The position numbers and the translations under genes were made by a program. A stretch of 32,768 nucleotides of DNA from Myxococcales bacterium (GTDB lineage Bacteria; Myxococcota_A; Polyangia; Polyangiales; Polyangiaceae): positions 1 through 32,768 of the forward strand of contig JANXLV010000171.1 in the NCBI GenBank assembly GCA_025355005.1, given 5' to 3'. Positions 24,425 to 31,836 of this stretch are shown piece after piece; within the stretch, counting starts at the first letter, position 1; each line of letters opens with the position of its first letter. The notes below the pieces were generated by a model. That model saw only the letters and a program-made list of their open reading frames with translations. It made no database searches and was not told the DNA's origin.

Positions 24425-25276
24425 GTGCAGCATCCGGCCAAGAACTTCCTCGTCCATCTGCGCCTCCCCTTCCAGCTGGTGCTCGCGCCATTCATGCTGT
24501 TCGGTGCGGCCCTCTCGCACGGCACGTTACGGGCGCCGACGTTCGCGCTCGCGTTCGGGATCCTTCACGTCTGCATCTACGGCGGCACCACCGCGTACAA
24601 CTCGCACTACGACAAGGACGAAGGTCCCATCGGCGGGCTCGAGCACCCACCAGAGGCGGGACCGTGGCTCTTGCCCGGCGGAATCGCGATCCAGCTCCTC
24701 GGGCTCGCGCTTGCGCCGTTTGTTTCGTGGGGATTCTTCGCGACGTGCCTCGCGTTCGCGATCCTCGGCGTCCTCTACTCGCGTCCCGTCCCGCGTCTGA
24801 AAGGGCGCCCGTGGCCCAGCCTGTTCACCGTCATGGTCGGGCAAGGAATGCTCGGTGAAATCGCAGGTGCGTGCGCGGTCTCGGCTCCAGCCTTGAGGGC
24901 AGAGCTCGCGCTTGGCGTGCTCGGCGCGGCGTTGCTCGTCGGCGGGCTGTACCCGATCTCGCAGGTGTTCCAGATGGTGGAGGATCGCACGCGCGGTGAT
25001 CGCACGCTCGCGCTGCTGCTCGGTCGTCGCGGCACGGTGCGCCTCGCATCCGCGCTCTTCTGTCTCGGCGCTGGCAGCCTGTCGCTTTCGGCGCTGGCGG
25101 CGGACCGTCGCGTGGATGCGCTCGGCTTCGCGCTGGCTGCGCTTCCGTTGATCGCGCTCGCGCGATGGGCGTGCGCGCCACAAGCAAACGGCTTTCGCCG
25201 CGTCACGCTCCTGCAGGTCGGCGCTGGCGTGGGCTTCGGGCTCTACGCGGCCCTGCGCCTCTCCGCAAACGGCTGA
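24425..25276 (+). CDS. UbiA-family prenyltransferase
   Basis: 283 codons from GTG 24425. Eight to nine membrane helices. First Asp motif: TTAYNSHYDKDEGPIGG, with Asn59, Asp63 and Asp65 fitting the NxxxDxxxD prenyl-diphosphate site. Second: YPISQVFQMVEDRTRGDRTLALLLG, with Asp187 and Asp192, matching the family's Yxxx..DxxxD. Members attach prenyl chains to aromatic rings or make quinones, haem A or chlorophyll. The second motif form (QV.QveeDr..GDrTla) is like that of uncharacterised UbiA groups in myxobacteria. Substrate not known. Convergent with the AhpD-like gene. Confidence 0.9.
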   Translation: MQHPAKNFLVHLRLPFQLVLAPFMLFGAALSHGTLRAPTFALAFGILHVCIYGGTTAYNSHYDKDEGPIGGLEHPPEAGPWLLPGGIAIQLLGLALAPFVSWGFFATCLAFAILGVLYSRPVPRLKGRPWPSLFTVMVGQGMLGEIAGACAVSAPALRAELALGVLGAALLVGGLYPISQVFQMVEDRTRGDRTLALLLGRRGTVRLASALFCLGAGSLSLSALAADRRVDALGFALAALPLIALARWACAPQANGFRRVTLLQVGAGVGFGLYAALRLSANG

Positions 25277-25304
25277 TACGCCTGGGTGGAAGAGCTGCGA
25301 GTCG

Positions 25305-25928
25305 CTACTTCGCGCCGGGGATGGATTGGACGCGCGCGTCGCTGTAGCCGTGCTCCGCGATCTCCTTCGCGCGTGCAACGAACGCATCCGCGGTGGGAGG
25401 TGTTTTCGCGCGAAGCCCGTCGACCATGCGGTTGTACATGCAGAACGCTGACGCGATGAGCACCGTGAGCTGTGTGTCGCCGTCCGATGCGCCCGCCGCG
25501 GTGGCTCGCTCCACGTCCGCGCGAGTGACGTCGCGCGAGCGGCCCTGGACCGTGCGCGCCAGGTGCAAGAGCGCGTGCATCTTCGGCGTGAAAGCATCCA
25601 GCTGTCTCGTCTTCGCCGCATCCACCTTCACGGCCGCGTCCGTGGCGCCGTCGCGGAGAAGGAGCTCGGCCGCAAACGCGCCATGCGAGTCCATGCAGTA
25701 GAAGCACTCGTTCTCCGCCGACACGACGGTGGCGATGAGCTCGCGCTCGGCTCGCGACAGCGTCGCGCCCGGAAACTCCTTCACGAGCAGCTGATCCGCC
25801 AGCCCGCGCAGATGAACTTCGAGTCCCGGCGACAGGCGCATCGCCGCGATGATGCCCGGCACGTCCGGGAGTCCAGCCACGACCGGCGCCTCGAGTGCGC
25901 GTGCCCTGCGTTCAGCATCGTGTGTCAT
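25305..25928 (-). CDS. AhpD/CMD-family peroxidase-related protein
   Basis: 207 codons from ATG 25928, preceded by GGGAGAGGGA at good spacing; an upstream ATG 25964 is less likely. The active-site motif is ENECFYCMDSHG: Cys75 and Cys78 (CxxC) and His82, as in AhpD and 'uncharacterised peroxidase-related' carboxymuconolactone-decarboxylase-like proteins. The helix before it (LSRAERELIATVVSA) is also the family's. Expected to reduce peroxides or a thiol partner in the cytoplasm. Its usual partner AhpC is not seen here. Confidence 0.88.
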   Translation of the reverse strand: MTHDAERRARALEAPVVAGLPDVPGIIAAMRLSPGLEVHLRGLADQLLVKEFPGATLSRAERELIATVVSAENECFYCMDSHGAFAAELLLRDGATDAAVKVDAAKTRQLDAFTPKMHALLHLARTVQGRSRDVTRADVERATAAGASDGDTQLTVLIASAFCMYNRMVDGLRAKTPPTADAFVARAKEIAEHGYSDARVQSIPGAK

Positions 25929-25960
25929 GCGTCCGTCCCTCTCCCCGCGATCATACGCCG

Positions 25961-26278
25961 TCACCAGACAAACGGGATGAGCCGCTTCACGCGCTTCGCG
26001 TAGTCGGAATACGCAGAGCCGAACGCGAAGCCGATGCCCATCGCGATGAGCGCGACCGCGAGCGCACCGCCCGCATCGCTATCCGTGTAGTGCACATCCA
26101 ACGCGGGAAGACGAAGCAGACCCGGCTGGAGGACCACGCCGGCGCACCCCGCGATCAGCCCGTAGCGAAGACGTGAGAACGCCGACTCCTTCTTCACGGT
26201 CTTCTGCGCGAAGAACGCGGACACGACCCACACGAGCACGAACAGACCCCACAGACCGAACACCGCATAAAACCGCAT
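25961..26278 (-). pseudogene. Isoprenylcysteine methyltransferase-like protein lacking its catalytic core (internal deletion)
   Basis: A clean 105-codon frame from ATG 26278. The first ~85 residues are the two to three N-terminal helices typical of isoprenylcysteine carboxyl methyltransferase (ICMT)-like proteins (MRFYAVFGLWGLFVLVW, SAFFAQKTVKKESAFSRLRY, ALAVALIAMGIGFAF). The last 19 residues, GSAYSDYAKRVKRLIPFVW, are the family's C-terminal tail ('fG.eY.dYa.rV.rLiPf'). Between them family members carry about 90 residues with the hxxLGxxWS and GPYxxxRHPxY methyl-donor motifs; these are absent. The join is near 26020. Seen: short in-frame gene with both ends. Inferred: deletion. If expressed it cannot be a methyltransferase. 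Confidence 0.65.
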
Positions 26279-26300
26279 GCGCCGCGAAGGCTACCACCGC

Positions 26301-26354
26301 AGGTCGAGGTCGAGGTCGAGGTCGAGGTCGAAGTCGAAGTCGAAGTCGAAGTCG
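26301..26354 (+). repeat. Nine-copy hexanucleotide tandem repeat
   Basis: Five copies of AGGTCG followed by four of AAGTCG, perfect within each block. The array ends 22 bases upstream of the ATG of the ICMT-like remnant. The change of one base between blocks shows expansion of two variants. Confidence 0.95.
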
Positions 26355-26368
26355 GGCTGAGCGTGGCG

Positions 26369-26399
26369 TTTGAAACGGCGCGTGCAACTTTTGAAACGG
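26369..26399 (+). promoter_or_regulatory. Two direct repeats spaced two helical turns
   Basis: TTTGAAACGG occurs at 26369-26378 and again at 26390-26399, a 21-base period that would place a bound protein on the same DNA face. Position within a divergent spacer suits an operator. No regulator is linked to it by the sequence. Confidence 0.35.
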
Positions 26400-26620
26400 A
26401 CTTTCATTTTGCCCTGTGGAAGGCCGGGCCGGACGCCGGATGTCGCCCGCGGGAAACAGGTGGGGCCCTCGGCGTCTGGGTAGTCGAACCAGCAGCGCCG
26501 GCCGGGCTTCATGCGCAATCGCGCCTGAGCGCGGGCGATTGTGGGGATTTTCCGGCTGATGAAGCGGGGACTGCCTTCGCATGGGACGTGCAGAGAAGCT
26601 CTTCGAGGAGCGATCGCGAC

Positions 26621-27802
26621 ATGGATCTGCGAAGTGCATTCGCGTCGACATCGGCGCTCTCGACGCTGCGCCTCTCGCTCGTGTGGCTCACGTGCGCCGT
26701 GACAGGCGCGTGCAGCGTTGCGGTGAGCCCGCCGTCCACACGCGTGGAACATTCCACCGAGACCACACCAGGCGGTGATGACGGCGGCGCGACGGGCGCT
26801 GGCGGAGGAAGCGGAAGTGGCGGTGGAGGTGGCGGAGGAAGCGGAGGCGCGGAAGGCAATGAAGACGCCGGGACCTCGCAGGGCCCGGGCGCTGCGTTCT
26901 CCTACCGCGACGTATTCGGCGCCGTCGATCAATCGCGGCTCCAGCACCTCCTCGGGGACATGTGCGGTCAGAACCCGGTGACCGTCGACGGTCAGAGCTT
27001 CTCCATCCACGATCGCTACCTGCCAGCGTCGAAGACCAACTACAGGAAGTACTGGTCTGCGTACATGAGCTCGCTCGGGATGACCCCCACCACGATGACG
27101 TATGCGACGAAGTCGGGCGCAGAGACCTCCGGTCACAACGTCGAGGCCGTGTTGCCCGGCAAGGTCGCCGACTCGGTCGTCATCCTGGTCCACTACGACA
27201 GCATGGGCCCGCACGGCGCAGACAACGCTGCCGCTGACGACGACATGACGGGCATGGCGATCCTGATGGAGACCGCACGCATCCTGAGTCAGTACAAGGG
27301 CAGGCTCCACAACACCGTTCGATTCGTCGCGACCGACTACGAGGAGTGGAGCTCGCTCTCGCTCGAGGGCGCGCGAAAGTATGCAACCTACATCCAAGCG
27401 CTCGGCAAGACGCAGGGCTTCAAGGTTGTCGCCGCCATCGACAACGAGCAGTCCGGGTGGAAGCACGGCGAGATGACGATCGACACTGTCTCCCACAAGT
27501 GTGGAGCCACCGCCGACCCCGCAGTGGCCGCGCTGCAGAAGCTGATGGCGGATACGGCAAGCACGTACTCGACCCTGAGCACGACGGACCTGTGCAACGA
27601 CGGCTCGCTCGCAAGCGACTACATGGCGATGGGCGACGTGGGCGTCCCGGCGTTCGTGTTCTCGGAGCACGCACCCAGCCTCAACAATCACTTCGATCAG
27701 AGCGGCAACGACACGTATGCGGCGATCGACCAAGACTACTACTTCCAGATCGCACGCGTGGCCGTGACCTTCGCCGCGCGCGTGGTCGGCATCGATCCGT
27801 GA
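26621..27802 (+). CDS. M28-family metallopeptidase lipoprotein
   Basis: 393 codons from ATG 26621 with GAGGAG 9 nt upstream. The signal ends in VTGAC (Cys31), followed by a Gly-rich linker (residues 50-92). The peptidase domain carries the M28 zinc set in order: HYDS (His191), AADDDMTG (Asp206 or 207), DYEEWS (Glu241-Glu242, general base and ligand), IDNEQSG (Asp274) and a late His in LNNHFD. Members are two-zinc aminopeptidases; this one is lipid-anchored and probably trims peptides outside the inner membrane. The longer upstream frame runs through the repeat spacer and is not used. Confidence 0.93.
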   Translation: MDLRSAFASTSALSTLRLSLVWLTCAVTGACSVAVSPPSTRVEHSTETTPGGDDGGATGAGGGSGSGGGGGGGSGGAEGNEDAGTSQGPGAAFSYRDVFGAVDQSRLQHLLGDMCGQNPVTVDGQSFSIHDRYLPASKTNYRKYWSAYMSSLGMTPTTMTYATKSGAETSGHNVEAVLPGKVADSVVILVHYDSMGPHGADNAAADDDMTGMAILMETARILSQYKGRLHNTVRFVATDYEEWSSLSLEGARKYATYIQALGKTQGFKVVAAIDNEQSGWKHGEMTIDTVSHKCGATADPAVAALQKLMADTASTYSTLSTTDLCNDGSLASDYMAMGDVGVPAFVFSEHAPSLNNHFDQSGNDTYAAIDQDYYFQIARVAVTFAARVVGIDP

Positions 27803-27839
27803 AGACAACAGCGCCACGTCTGCGTGGTAGGATCCTCAC

Positions 27840-28381
27840 GTGCATGTTCGTCTGACATCGGCGCAGCTGCAGGGCATCTTCACGACGGGCTCGGCGACCA
27901 GCGCGCGCTCCGCGACGATCGAGGGAACGACAGAGGAGCTCACCTCCAGGGCAGAAGCGGCGCTCACCAAGCTGCCGCGCGCGCGCGTGTGGGCCGCACG
28001 GCCGACGGGATGGTGCTCGCGGACCGCAGCAGTGCGCTGGTGATCGAGGAGTGGGTCGTGCAGGTGAGCCGGTTCGGACCGAAGGCAACGGTGAGCCTTC
28101 GCGGCTCGCGCGCGATCCGCGCCTGGGTGGTCGTGGCGGTGTGGTTCGGGCTCTCCACGGCATTCGGCGTGGGCGCGGCGGCGCTGCTATTCGTGTTCAT
28201 GCCGCGGCCACCCGAGTTCCTCCCCGGTGTTGTCTTCGTCGCGGGTCTCATTGCGACGATCGTCGGAGCACAGACATTCGCCAGGACCCAGGCGAACCGC
28301 TGGGCCCTCGCGACGCACAAATCCCTGGGCGGCGTCGCGGGCATCATGGAGGGCAAGAGCGCCGCGGCAGCCTACCGCTGA
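27840..28381 (+). pseudogene. Membrane protein gene with a frame shift
   Basis: From GTG 27840 one frame encodes HVRLTSAQLQGIFTTGSA and continues to LTKLPRAR near 27985. Convincing coding sequence then continues in another frame: DGMVLADRSSALVIEEWVV, two membrane helices (AWVVVAVWFGLSTAFGVGAAA and PGVVFVAGLIATIVGAQTF) and a stop at 28381. The break falls at a GC-dinucleotide run followed by GTGTG (27977-27990), typical for an indel or a sequencing slip. Alternatively the second part is a separate gene from ATG 28010 (123 codons) overlapping a short one. No family recognised. Confidence 0.6.
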
Positions 28382-28390
28382 GCGAACGGG

Positions 28391-28885
28391 TCAATCGCGC
28401 GTGGCTGCTCCGAATGCGTCGGGCTGCGCGACCTGATCGCCGAGCAAGAGTCCCTGTCCATCGCCGACGTACGTCGTGCCGGGGTCTTCGGTGCGCCACA
28501 GCTCGACGCCGTTGCCGTCGGTGCACACGAGTGCGGTCTTTGCGGTGACCCACCCGGCGTCCATCACCCGCAGCGCCTTCCACACGAGCGTGCCGTCTGC
28601 GTTGACGCAAGCGAATCCGCTGCGACCAGCCACGTAGAGCAGTGCGCCCGAAACGAAGCCAGTGTCGACGCCGAAGCCGAGCGCGATCTCACCGAGCTGC
28701 GCGCCGGCAGACGATGCTGCCACCGCAGACGACCCGTGGCTGCATCGACCGCGGTCAAAAGCGGGCCGTGGCTGACGATGAGCGGATCAGTGGGATCGGT
28801 GGCCGCGCGATAGGACATGGTCAAGTTCAGATAACACAACCGATCTGTCGCCATCGGGGCACAGATCGAGAACGCGACGTCAGGC
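28391..28885 (-). pseudogene. 3' remnant of a PQQ-type beta-propeller gene, frame-shifted and cut by a transposase
   Basis: One minus frame reads DVAFSICAPMATDRLCYLNL and later GPLLTAVDAATGRLRWQHRLP. The coding sense then moves to another frame as GAQLGEIALGFGVDTGFVSG, GRSGFACVNADGTLVWKALR and VCTDGNGVELWRTEDPG, ending at 28391. These are PQQ/WD-like blade repeats ('vdaatGrlrW', 'vnaDGtlvWka'). A one-base loss near 28706-28712 explains the shift. No start or signal peptide is present, because the 5' part is replaced by the transposase gene whose stop is at 28880. Seen: frames and blades. Inferred: truncation by insertion. Confidence 0.65.
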
Positions 28886-29629
28886 TCGCGATGGACCTGG
28901 TGCCTCCGTGGGACGAATCAGCCCGTGTCGTCTCCATCCGACGGCCGCAAGCCATATGTGCGGGTTCGACACGGGTGCGTCACGCGCTGGGTCCTCTCCT
29001 CGTAGTTGCGCGAGCGCGCGCGCCGTCGCGTCATCGAATCCATCGAACCACAGCGCGGACGAGCGTGCGTCGAGCAGGCCGCGTCCCACGCCATGCTTCT
29101 TGTGGTTCATGAGGACGTACACGATGCCGCGCCGGACCTCGCGAGGTGAGGTCAGCTCACGCGCGTGATACCGATCGCCCCACACCTTTCCGCGACGCCG
29201 CGCGACATCGTTGAATGCGCGAGCGAATCGAATCGCGAGCCCTTGCATCCCACGCGCAAGCGTATTCTGGTCCCGAGCCTCCACCACCAGATGCACGTGG
29301 TCATCCTGGAAGCTGTAGTGCAGCACGCGAAAACCCGCCGCGAGCGGGCTCTTCTTCACGGCAAGAACGCAGGCCTCCAGCCTGCGAGCGACCGCCTGCC
29401 GGCGAAATCCCGGAAGCAACCGCGCGCGCCGCATCGTGACGTGCACCGGATAGCTGCGCGCGTGCGAAGGCCGAGCAAGATGCGGCACGCATCGAGCGCG
29501 ACCCACTTTCCGAGGCCGCCCAGCCCCACGCCGAGCCCCACCTCTACCAGCGGCCAACCGAAGACCGAGCTGCGCCGGAGCGGGTCGGGAAGAGCCGTGC
29601 GCATGCTGGAGGGGCTTCTTTTTGACCAT
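28880..29629 (-). mobile_element. REP-associated tyrosine transposase (Y1/HUH, RAYT-like)
   Basis: 249 codons from ATG 29629. After a basic, Arg/Gly-rich N-terminus (KKKPLQ..., GRGGARRGAGRPRK) comes the Y1 domain: RRARLLPGFRRQAVARRLEA, FRVLHYSFQDDHVHLVVEA with the HUH motif His111-Val-His113, LARGMQGLAIRFARAFN, GKVWGDRYHARELTSP, and Tyr171 in GIVYVLMNHKKH as likely nucleophile. This is the order of single-domain RAYT/TnpA_REP transposases, which mobilise REP hairpins rather than a full IS. The C-terminus truncates a PQQ-type gene. Upstream lies a hairpin-rich, gene-free stretch (29630-30073). Confidence 0.88.
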
Positions 29630-30073
29630 GATCGTGGTGTTTGAATATGGCGTTAATTACTCCGCCGTCAACCCAACGAGCCCTGAACCGTGCAAAAATC
29701 ATGGGGATCACCTTCGCGCCGAAGCTGCGTGACCGCCGCCCGATGGAGAGGTGCCCCCACTCGCCGGGTGCTCGCCGCCTGCCCGGCTCCGCGCCCGTCG
29801 GTCTCCCCCAAATCGCCCGCTCCGCGGGCTCAGGGGGAGACCCCCGTTTTGCTCGAGGCTGCGGCTATGTGCGGACTCGGTCGGCTCCACGGTCACAGCG
29901 CGACGCCTCTTTCGTTTCCACCGCAAACGAGAGGGGCGGGGCACCGCTGCCACCACTGTGCGCTTGTCTTGACGAGCGAGGCGCGGCACGACAAGCCCGC
30001 TTGCCTCGCGCGGCGGGGGTCGGCTACGCCAGAACGCGTCCGTGTGGATGCGTCATGGATCCGAGCGTCCGTT
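29630..30073. other. Gene-free, hairpin-rich region upstream of the transposase
   Basis: 444 bases with no credible gene; frames crossing it are Arg/Pro-rich. Contains the long hairpin at 29800-29842, a CTC-TCGTTT/AAACGA-GAG imperfect stem at about 29907-29933 and nested short inverted pairs (CTTGTC/GACAAG and GCGAGGC/GCCTCGC) at about 29963-30010. May be the substrate side of the transposase or its promoter region. Confidence 0.5.
29800..29842. repeat. Strong compound hairpin, REP-like
   Basis: GGTCTCCCCC (29800-29809) pairs perfectly with GGGGGAGACC (29833-29842). Inside, GCCCGC (29815-29820) pairs with GCGGGC (29824-29829) around a three-base loop. The bulge between the stems is asymmetric (5 and 3 bases), as in REP elements handled by RAYT transposases. 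CCCGTTTT follows on the plus strand, so a terminator role for plus-strand transcripts is also possible. Confidence 0.6.
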
Positions 30074-30340
30074 TCATGGCTCCTGCTTTCGGGGCCGCCC
30101 CGGCCGCCGCGGGCGGCTGGTGATCGGCGCGTCGAAGAGCCTCTGGATAGGAACGTCGAGCGCGCGCGCGAGCCGAACGAGCATATGGACCGTCACGTTG
30201 TCTCCAGCTTCCACACGACGCAGATCGCGAGCGTCGATCTGCATCAGCGCCGCAAGTTCCTCTTGCGTCATCGCCGCCGACTGGCGCAGTTCGAGCACGC
30301 GTTGCCCGAGCGCCCGGCACACTCGGTACGTCTGGTTCAC
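30074..30340 (-). CDS. Small XRE-family DNA-binding regulator
   Basis: 88 codons from GTG 30340. Nearly all of it is one helix-turn-helix: LGQRVLELRQSAAMTQEELAAL, QIDARDLRRVEAGDNVTVHM and LVRLARALDVPIQRLF, the five-helix XRE/Cro pattern. The C-terminus is a short basic tail (RPRRPGRPRKQEP). Divergent from the unknown gene starting at 30414, with 73 bases between them, so it probably controls itself and that gene. No metabolic or toxin partner is visible in its own sequence. Confidence 0.88.
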   Translation of the reverse strand: MNQTYRVCRALGQRVLELRQSAAMTQEELAALMQIDARDLRRVEAGDNVTVHMLVRLARALDVPIQRLFDAPITSRPRRPGRPRKQEP

Positions 30341-30413
30341 CGAAGAGAATCAACTCGTGACCCGTCCACGCAAACAGGAGCAGAATCTCCTGTTATTCGA
30401 AAGGGCGGGATTC

Positions 30414-30887
30414 ATGGCGGCAACGACGAGAGGGGCTGTGCGCAAGAGCAAGAGTCGCGGGCTAGCGCTGGTCGCCAGCACCGGTGCGTCACCAACGGCG
30501 GATTCCATGCTCGCCGCGTTCGTACGGCGCTCAGCTCGGGACGCCAGCTTCGTCTGTCTCGCAGAGCGGGCACCTCCGAGTGGCTACGTGCGCGTCTACG
30601 GACCGACGGCGAATCCCCGGGACTGGCGGACGTGCTACGTCATTGTCGAGAGACCGAACGGCGCGGTTTGCGTTTCGGAGGAGCTCTCCGGCCTCCCCGG
30701 GATCAAGGACCGTCCCAACCCCCCGCTTCCCATCGCGCTCGACGACGGCGGCTACGCGGCAGGTCCCAGATACGGCCGCTACCGCTGGTGGCTGCCGCCG
30801 TCGTCGGCCGATTCGGAATACGACTCGCCAGATGGGCTTGTGGACAAGATCATCGATGAGCTCAAGACAAGGGGGGTCCCGTGGTGA
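30414..30887 (+). CDS. Unknown soluble protein
   Basis: 157 codons from ATG 30414, with AAGGGCGGG just upstream; GTG 30357 is an alternative that adds 19 residues. A basic start (TTRGAVRKSKSRGLALV) is followed by a compact domain (YVRVYGPTANPRDWRTCYVI, ERPNGAVCVSEELSGLPG, RYGRYRWWLPPSS) and a closing helix (GLVDKIIDELKTRG). No signal or membrane segment. I do not recognise the family. The stop overlaps the next gene start by 7 bases, so the two are coupled. It is divergent from an XRE regulator. Confidence 0.75.
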   Translation: MAATTRGAVRKSKSRGLALVASTGASPTADSMLAAFVRRSARDASFVCLAERAPPSGYVRVYGPTANPRDWRTCYVIVERPNGAVCVSEELSGLPGIKDRPNPPLPIALDDGGYAAGPRYGRYRWWLPPSSADSEYDSPDGLVDKIIDELKTRGVPW

Positions 30888-31723
30888 TCATCGGACGACC
30901 CGCGGCACGCGCAGCTACCTGCGTTCTCTGCTCCGTCATCGTTGCCACCGCGTGCCGGTCACGCTCCTCCAGCTCTGGCAGCAGCGCAGGCGAAGACGGC
31001 GTGACGCCAATCGCAGCGTCGTCAGCGGGTAGCGACGCGCCCGACGCTGCACCGTCCCTCAAGGACCTGATGGCGACGATGAAGACCCTCAAATCCGAGA
31101 AGGAGGCAAACCCGTTGGTCGCGAACGTCGAGACCCCCGTCGCCATCTCGCCAAGCGTCGCCAAGTACTTCTCCGAGATCAGCAGGGTAAAGAACTGCTA
31201 CACAACAATGTACGGATCGCCCGAGCCCTACTGCTCCGTAACTGTGACGGTCACGAGGAAGCTCGATATCGATCACGACAAGGTGATGATGGAGTGTCTG
31301 GACTCGGAGGGTGCCGTGGTCACCACCGACAACGTCGCGGACTACGGCCTCTTTCACGCCGAAGCTGGTGACAAGATTCGACTGAAACTCGGCATGGCTC
31401 TCTGCTGGAGAGACGGAGGCGTATCGCTCAAGGCGAAAGTGAAGAACGACCTGTCCCCCGGCGAGAAGAGCGCTGGATCTCCGACGCCGAAAAACGATTC
31501 AAAGCAACCCGCTGAAGCACCGAAGACCCCAGCAGGCTCGGAGGCGAACCCGAATGTCCACAAATGCTTTCTCTGCTTTCAGTCGCCCGCATCTGCCTCG
31601 AAGGACATCGGCGACTGGTGCGATTCCAAGGTGAGTCAGACCGAGTGGCAATCGCTCATCGGCCCCAGCTGCGACAGCAAGTGCGCGAGCAGCCAGGCGT
31701 TCGCTCGTTGCCTCAAGAGATAG
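30881..31723 (+). CDS. Cys-containing lipoprotein
   Basis: 280 codons from GTG 30881, inside the end of the preceding gene, with AAGGGGGG upstream. The signal is followed by Cys25 (IVATAC). Residues 40-100 are a Ser/Ala/Asp-rich then Lys-rich stretch. The middle (SVTVTVTRKLDIDHDKVMME, AEAGDKIRLKLGMALCWR) is strand-rich. The end carries six Cys (HKCFLCFQSP, GDWCDSK, GPSCDSKCASSQAFARCLKR). GC is lower than in the neighbours. Likely surface-exposed; function unknown. Confidence 0.83.
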   Translation: MVIIGRPAARAATCVLCSVIVATACRSRSSSSGSSAGEDGVTPIAASSAGSDAPDAAPSLKDLMATMKTLKSEKEANPLVANVETPVAISPSVAKYFSEISRVKNCYTTMYGSPEPYCSVTVTVTRKLDIDHDKVMMECLDSEGAVVTTDNVADYGLFHAEAGDKIRLKLGMALCWRDGGVSLKAKVKNDLSPGEKSAGSPTPKNDSKQPAEAPKTPAGSEANPNVHKCFLCFQSPASASKDIGDWCDSKVSQTEWQSLIGPSCDSKCASSQAFARCLKR

Positions 31724-31764
31724 CATCGCGCTGGCAGCCTCATCACGGGCGCGCACACTCGCTC

Positions 31765-31801
31765 GAAAACAAGAAGGCCCCGAGTCTTTCGACCCGAGGC
31801 C
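31765..31801 (-). terminator. Intrinsic terminator after groEL
   Basis: On the minus strand GGCCTCGGGT pairs with ACTCGGGGCC (ten pairs, two of them G-U) around CGAAAG, followed by TTCTTGTTTT. It lies 36 bases after the groEL stop. Confidence 0.85.
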
Positions 31802-31836
31802 CTCACTTTCGTCAGGCTATTGCCTGGCGTTTGGGA

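Larger units (their letters stand above)
26279..26620. other. Divergent spacer with hexamer array, direct repeats and hairpin
   Basis: 342 bases between the ICMT-like remnant and the M28 peptidase gene, without a believable gene. It holds a nine-copy hexamer array (26301-26354), two TTTGAAACGG repeats 21 bases apart (26369-26378 and 26390-26399) and a CAATCGC/GCGATTG stem (26516-26541). Promoters for both flanking genes should lie here. Confidence 0.6.

Noticed and set aside
26291..27817. A 508-codon open frame on the minus strand opposite the M28 peptidase
   Set aside because: It is the antisense of a gene with clear zinc motifs, is Arg/Val/His-biased, and ends in Asp-Phe/Asp-Leu repeats that only reflect the hexamer array.
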